Made by a program: the position numbers and the translations under genes. Shown one piece after another: positions 57,701 through 64,000 of a DNA stretch of 64,000 nt (position 1 is the stretch's first letter; each line of letters starts with the position of its first letter). Location of the stretch: NCBI GenBank assembly GCA_964019135.1, contig OZ025263.1:35194133-35258132 (forward strand). Direction: 5' to 3'. The stretch is from Arenicola marina (taxonomy: Eukaryota; Annelida; Polychaeta; Arenicolidae). The notes beneath the pieces are model-generated. The model had not been told where the DNA came from. It worked only from the letters and a program-made list of their open reading frames with translations, and ran no database searches.

Positions 57701-60700
57701 ACCCAGTGACAATAGCTTCGGCTTGATGGCCTCCAGGTTCCTCTGGTAGTTCTCCTGTCACACGGTAACACAACGCTCACGTCCGGGTTTATAAACATTA
57801 CGGCAATCTACCCAGTGACAATAGCTTCGGCTTGCTGGCCTCCAGGTTCCTCTGGTAGTTCTCCTGTCACACGGTAACACAACGCTCACGTCCGGGTTTA
57901 TAAACATTAAGGCAATCTACCCAGTGACAATAGCTTCGGCTTGCTGACCTCCAGGTTCCTCTGGTAGTTCTCCTGTCACACGGTAACACAACGCTCACGT
58001 CCGGGTTTATAAACATTAAGGCAATCTACCCAGTGACAATAGCTTCGGCTTGCTGGCCTCCAGGTTCCTCTGGCAGTTCTCCTGTCACACGGTAACACAA
58101 CGCTCATGTCCGGGTTTATAAACATTAAGGCAATCTACCCAGTGACAATAGCTTCGGCTTGCTGGCCTCCAGGTTCCTCTGGTAGTTCTCCGGTCACACG
58201 GTAACACAACGCTCACGTCCAGGTTTATAAACATTAAGGCAATCTACCAAGTGACAATAGCTTCGGCTTGCTGGCCTCCAGGTTCCTCTCGTAGTTCTCC
58301 TGTCACACGGTAACACAACGCTCACGTCCGGGTTTATAAACATTAAGGCAATCTACCCAGTGACAATAGCTTCGGCTTGCTGGCCTCCAGGTTCCTCTGG
58401 TAGTTCTCCTGTCACACGGTAACACAACGCTCACGTCCGGGTTCATAAACATTAAGGCAATCTACCCAGTGACAATAGCTTCGGCTTGCTGGCCTTCAGG
58501 TTCCTCTGGTAGTTCTCCTGTCACACGGTAACACAACGCTCACGTCCGGGTTTATAAACATTAAGGCAATCTACCCAGTGACAATAGCTTCGGCTTGCTG
58601 GCCTCCAGGTTCCTCTGGCAGTTCTCCTGTCACACGGTAACACAACGCTCACGTCCGGGTTTATAAACATCAAGGCAATCTACCCAGTGACAATAGCTTC
58701 GGCTTGCTGGCCTCCAGGTTCCTCTGGTAGTTCTCCTGTCACACGGTAACACAACGCTCACGTCCGGGTTTATAAACATCAAGGCAATCTACCCAGTGAC
58801 AATAGCTTCGGCTTGCTGGCCTCCAGGTTCCTCTGGCAGTTCTCCTGTCACACGGTAACACAACGCTCACGTCCGGGTTTATAAACATTAAGGCAATCTA
58901 CCCAGTGACAATAGCTTCGGCTTGCTGGCCTCCAGGTTCCTCTCGTAGTTCTCCTGTCACACGGTAACACAACGCTCACGTCCGGGTTTATAAACATTAC
59001 GGCAATCTACCCCCAGTGACAATAGCTTCGGCTTGCTGGCCTCCAGGTTCCTCTGGTAGTTCTCCTGTCACACGGTAACACAACGCTCACGTCCGGGTTT
59101 ATAAACATTACGGCAATCTACCCAGTGACAATAGCTTCGGCTTGCTGGCCTCCAGGTTCCTCTGGTAGTTCTCCTGTCACACGGTAACACAACGCTCATG
59201 TCCGGGTTTATAAACATTAAGGCAATCTACCCAGTGACAATAGCTTCGGCTTGCTGGCCTCCAGGTTCCTCTGGTAGTTCTCCTGTCACACGGTAACACA
59301 ACGCTCACGTCCAGGTTTATAAACATTAAGGCAATCTACCCAGTGACAATAGCTTCGGCTTGCTGGCCTCCAGGTTCCTCTGGTAGTTCTCCTGTCACAC
59401 GGTAACACAACGCTCACGTCCGGGTTTATAAACATTAAGGCAATCTACCCAGTGACAATAGCTTCGGCTTGCTGGCCTCCAGGTTCCTCTGGTAGTTCTC
59501 CTGTCACACGGTAAAACAACGCTCACGTCCGGGTTTATAAACATTAAGGCCATCTACCCAGTGACAATAGCTTCGGCTTGCTGGCCTCCAGGTTCCTCTG
59601 GTAGTTCTCCTGTCACACGGTAACACAACGCTCACGTCCGGGTTTATAAACATTAAGGCAATCTACCCAGTGACAATAGCTTCGGCTTGCTGGCATCCAG
59701 GTTCCTCTGGTAGTTCTCCGGTCACACGGTAACACAACGCTCACGTCCGGGTTTATAAACATTAAGGCAATCTACCCCCAGTGACAATAGCTTCGGCTTG
59801 CTGACCTCCAGCTTCCTCTGGTAGTTCTCCTGTCACACGGTAACACAACGCTCACGTCCGGGTTTATAAACATTAAGGCAATCTACCCCCAGTGACCATA
59901 GCTTCGGCTTGCTGGCCTCCAGGTTCCTCTGGTAGTTCTCCGGTCACACGGTAACACAACGCTCACGTCCGGGTTGATAAACATTAGGGCAATATACCCC
60001 CAGTGACAATAGCTTCGGCTTGCTGGCCTCCAGGTTCCTCTGGTAGTTCTCCTGTCACACGGTAACACAACGCTCACGTCCGGGTTTATAAACATTAAGG
60101 CAATCTACCCAGTGACAATAGCTTCGGCTTGCTGGCCTCCAGGTTCCTCTCGTAGTTCTCCTGTCACACGGTAACACAACGCTCACGTCCGGGTTTATAA
60201 ACATTAAGGCAATCTACCCAGTGACAATAGCTTCGGCTTGCTGGCCTCCAGGTTCCTCTGGCAGTTCTCCTGTCACACGGTAACACAACGCTCACGTCCG
60301 GGTTTATAAACATTAAGGCAATCTACCCAGTGACAATAGCTTCGGCTTGCTGGCCTCCAGGTTCCTCTGGTAGTTCTCCGGTCACACGGTAACACAACGC
60401 TCACGTCCGGGTTTATAAACATTAAGGCAATCTACCCAGTGACAATAGCTTCGGCTTGCTGGCCTCCAGGTTCCTCTGGTAGTTCTCCTGTCACACGGTA
60501 ACACAACGCTCACGTCCGGGTTTATAAACATTGAGGCAATCTACCCAGTGACAATAGCTTCGGCTTGATGGCCTCCAGGTTCCTCTGGTAGTTCTCCTGT
60601 CACACGGTAACACAACGCTCACGTCCGGGTTCATAAACATTAAGGCAATCTACCCAGTGACAATAGCTTCGGCTTGCTGGCCTCCAGGTTCCTCTGGTAG

Positions 60701-63700
60701 TTCTCCTGTCACACGGTAACACAACGCTCACGTCCGGGTTTATAAACATTAAGGCAATCTACCCAGTGACCATAGCTTCGGCTTGCTGGCCTCCAGGTTC
60801 CTCTGGTAGTTCTCCTGTCACACGGTAACACAACGCTCACGTCCGGGTTTATAAACATTACGGCAATCTACCCAGTGACAATAGCTTCGGCTTGCTGGCC
60901 TCCAGGTTCCTCTGGTAGTTCTCCTGTCACACGGTAACACAACGCTCACGTCCGGGTTTATAAACATTAAGGCAATCTACCCAGTGACAATAGCTTCGGC
61001 TTGCTGGCCTCCAGGTTCCTCTGGTAGTTCTCCTGTCACACGGTAACACAACGCTCACGTCCGGGTTTATAAACATTAAGGCAATCTACCCAGTGACAAT
61101 AGCTTCGGCTTGCTGGCCTCCAGGTTCCTCTGGTAGTTCTCCTGTCACACGGTAACACAACGCTCACGTCCGGGTTTATAAACATTGAGGCAATCTACCC
61201 AGTGACAATAGCTTCGGCTTGCTGGCCTCCAGGTTCCTCTGGTAGTTCTCCTGTCACACGGTAACACAACGCTCACGTCCGGGTTCATAAACATTAAGGC
61301 AATCTACCCAGTGACAATAGCTTCGGCTTGCTGGCCTCCAGGTTCCTCTGGTAGTTCTCCTGTCACACGGTAACACAACGCTCACGTCCGGGTTTATAAA
61401 CATTAAGGCAATCTACCCAGTGACAATAGCTTCGGCTTGCTGGCCTCCAGGTTCCTCTGGTAGTTCTCCTGTCACACGGTAACACAACGCTCACGTCCGG
61501 GTTTATAAACATTACGGCAATCTACCCAGTGACAATAGCTTCGGCTTGCTGGCCTCCAGGTTCCTCTGGTAGTTCTCCTGTCACACGGTAACACAACGCT
61601 CACGTCCGGGTTTATAAACATTAAGGCAATCTACCCAGTGACAATAGCTTCGGCTTGCTGGCCTCCAGGTTCCTCTAGTAGTTCTCCTGTCACACGGTAA
61701 CACAACGCTCACGTCCAGGTTTATAAACATTAAGGCAATCTACCCAGTGACAATAGCTTCGGCTTGCTGGCCTCCAGGTTCCTCTGGTAGTTCTCCTGTC
61801 ACACGGTAACACAACGCTCACGTCCGGGTTTATAAACATTAAGGCAATCTACCCAGTGACAATAGCTTCGGCTTGCTGGCCTCCAGGTTCCTCTGGTAGT
61901 TCTCCTGTCACACGGTAACACAACGCTCACGTCCAGGTTTATAAACATTAAGGCAATATACCCAGTGACAATAGCTTCGGCTTGCTGGCCTCCAGGTTCC
62001 TCTGGTAGTTCTCCTGTCACACGGTAACACAACGCTCACGTCCGGGTTTATAAACATTAAAGGCAATCTACCCAGTGACAATAGCTTCGGCTTGCTGGCC
62101 TCCAGGTTCCTCTGGTAGTTCTCCTGTCACACGGTAAAACAACGCTCACGTCCGGGTTTATAAACATTAAGGCCATCTACCCAGTGACAATAGCTTCGGC
62201 TTGCTGGCCTCCAGGTTCCTCTGGTAGTTCTCCTGTCACACGGTAACACAACGCTCACGTCCGGGTTTATAAACATTAAGGCAATCTACCCAGTGACAAT
62301 AGCTTCGGCTTGCTGGCATCCAGGTTCCTCTGGTAGTTCTCCGGTCACACGGTAACACAACGCTCACGTCCGGGTTTATAAACATTAAGGCAATCTACCC
62401 CCAGTGACAATAGCTTCGGCTTGCTGACCTCCAGCTTCCTCTGGTAGTTCTCCTGTCACACGGTAACACAACGCTCACGTCCGGGTTTATAAACATTAAG
62501 GCAATCTACCCCCAGTGACAATAGCTTCGGCTTGCTGGCCTCCAGGTTCCTCTGGTAGTTCTCCGGTCACACGGTAACACAACGCTCACGTCCGGGTTTA
62601 TAAACATTAGGGCAATATACCCCCAGTGACAATAGCTTCGGCTTGCTGGCCTCCAGGTTCCTCTGGTAGTTCTCCTGTCACACGGTAACACAACGCTCAC
62701 GTCCGGGTTTATAAACATTAAGGCAATCTACCCAGTGGCAATAGCTTCGGCTTGCTGGCCTCCAGGTTCCTCTGGTAGTTCTCCTGTCACACGGTAACAC
62801 AACGCTCACGTCCGGGTTTATAAACATTAAGGCAATCTACCCAGTGACAATAGCTTCGGCTTGCTGGCCTCCAGGTTCCTCTGGCAGTTTTCCTGTCACA
62901 CGGTAACACAACGCTCACGTCCGGGTTTATAAACATTAAGGCAATCTACCCAGTGACAATAGCTTCGGCTTGCTGGCCTCCAGGTTCCTCTGGTAGTTCT
63001 CCGGTCACACGGTAACACAACGCTCACGTCCGGGTTTATAAACATTAAGGCAATCTACCCAGTGACAATAGCTTCGGCTTGCTGGCCTCCAGGTTCCTCT
63101 GGTAGTTCTCCTGTCACACGGTAACACAACGCTCACGTCCGGGTTTATAAACATTGAGGCAATCTACCCAGTGACAATAGCTTCGGCTTGCTGGCCTCCA
63201 GGTTCCTCTGGTAGTTCTCCTGTCACACGGTAACACAACGCTCACGTCCGGGTTTATAAACATTAAGGCAATCTACCCAGTGACCATAGCTTCGGCTTGC
63301 TGGCCTCCAGGTTCCTCTGGAAGTTCTCCTGTCACACGGTAACACAACGCTCACGTCCGGGTTTATAAACATTAAGGCAATCTACCCAGTGACAATAGCT
63401 TCGGCTTGCTGGCCTCCAGGTTCCTCTGGTAGTTCTCCTGTCACACGGTAACACAACGCTCACGTCCGGGTTTATAAACATTAAGGCAATCTACCCAGTG
63501 ACAATAGCTTCGGCTTGCTGGCCTCCAGGTTCCTCTGGTAGTTCTCCTGTCACACGGTAACACAACGCTCACGTCCGGGTTTATAAACATTGAGGCAATC
63601 TACCCAGTGACAATAGCTTTGGCTTGCTGGCCTCCAGGTTCCTCTGGTAGTTCTCCTGTCACACGGTAACACAACGCTCACGTCCGGGTTTATAAACATT

Positions 63701-64000
63701 AAGGCAATCTACCCAGTGACCATAGCTTCGGCTTGCTGGCCTCCAGGTTCCTCTGGTAGTTCTCCTGTCACACGGTAACACAACGCTCACGTCCGGGTTT
63801 ATAAACATTACGGCAATCTACCCAGTGACAATAGCTTCGGCTTGCTGGCCTCCAGGTTCCTCTGGTAGTTCTCCTGTCACACGGTAACACAACGCTCATG
63901 TCCGGGTTTATAAACATTAAGGCAATCTACCCAGTGACAATAGCTTCGGCTTGCTGGCCTCCAGGTTCCTCTGGTAGTTCTCCGGTCACACGGTAACACA
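51705..64000 (-). repeat. 109/111-bp satellite built from a 3' splice site and the start of an exon, about 112 copies, open at the right edge
   Basis: In the gene's sense each unit contains GCGTTGTGTTACCGTGTGACAG (split here as GCGTTGTGTTACC, GTGTGACAG), then GAGAACTACCAGAGGAACCT and GGAGGCCAGCAAGCC, then CGAAGCTATTGTCACTGG and an intron-derived filler with TTTATAAACCCGGACGTGAG. The acceptor AG and the next 35 nt match the real exon border at 51739-51705 exactly in most copies. Units are 109 bp (CCCAGTG) or 111 bp (CCCCCAGTG). The rest of the exon, including its AAG-rich body and donor, is not repeated. At least nine units have CCGGTCAC for CCTGTCAC, which removes the acceptor AG. Identical variant blocks recur 2623 bp apart (59511 and 62134), about 24 units. 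Confidence 0.97.

Noticed and set aside
1-64000. tRNA, rRNA or other structured RNA genes
   Set aside because: No box A/box B pair, rRNA segment or snRNA-like sequence was recognised by eye; a covariance-model scan was not possible here.

Overview
This window comes from an animal nuclear genome. It has spliceosomal introns with GT..AG borders, a Tx1/L1-like LINE, a second LINE tail of CR1/L2 type, a Ty3/Gypsy fossil and a TA-flanked DNA transposon. The LINE clades and the extreme minisatellite load suggest an aquatic invertebrate (a lophotrochozoan such as a mollusc, or a cephalochordate-like animal), but the sequence alone does not settle the group. By eye, about 41 kb of the 64 kb (roughly two thirds) is tandem repeat, in at least 16 unrelated arrays with units of 12 to 111 bp.

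Layout. 1-1104: 3' end of a LINE. 1310-6572: a 25-bp satellite with about 210 copies. 6.6-25 kb: no host gene recognised. This stretch holds minisatellites of 32, 43, 44/55, 39, 24 and 38/40 bp, a CpG-rich 12-bp mosaic, a Gypsy integrase fossil (14.3-15.9 kb) that contains a small insertion of the neighbouring 44/55-bp minisatellite, and a short LINE tail (22.24-22.58 kb). 25062-26112: a non-autonomous DNA transposon. 26166-31707 (+): a small two-exon gene for an 82-residue single-span membrane protein that looks like the mitochondrial COX14 family. Its only coding intron is 5.3 kb and almost entirely a 56-bp satellite, and its last 13 codons plus stop have been amplified into a 42-bp array. 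34.5-35.9 kb: a 57-bp array.

37005-51739 (-): the 3' part of a large gene. Four exons whose splice phases fit together encode at least 871 residues of a basic, acidic and Gln-rich protein, probably a nuclear regulator that I could not name. Each intron between or beyond these exons carries its own private satellite or satellites: 34 bp; 47 bp; 38 bp plus 20 bp plus 38 bp; and 109/111 bp running off the right edge.

The most striking observation is in the two largest introns of this gene. The 109/111-bp satellite (51740-64000, about 112 units) is built from the gene's own 3' splice site plus the first 35 nt of the following exon, so the transcript meets about a hundred copies of an acceptor before the real one. 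The 34-bp satellite (39177-46712, about 222 units) reads in the gene's sense as a pyrimidine tract ending in CAG, an acceptor-like motif in every unit. How such a transcript is spliced correctly is the main open question here. The very long open frames inside the arrays are by-products of stop-free repeat units and are not annotated as genes.
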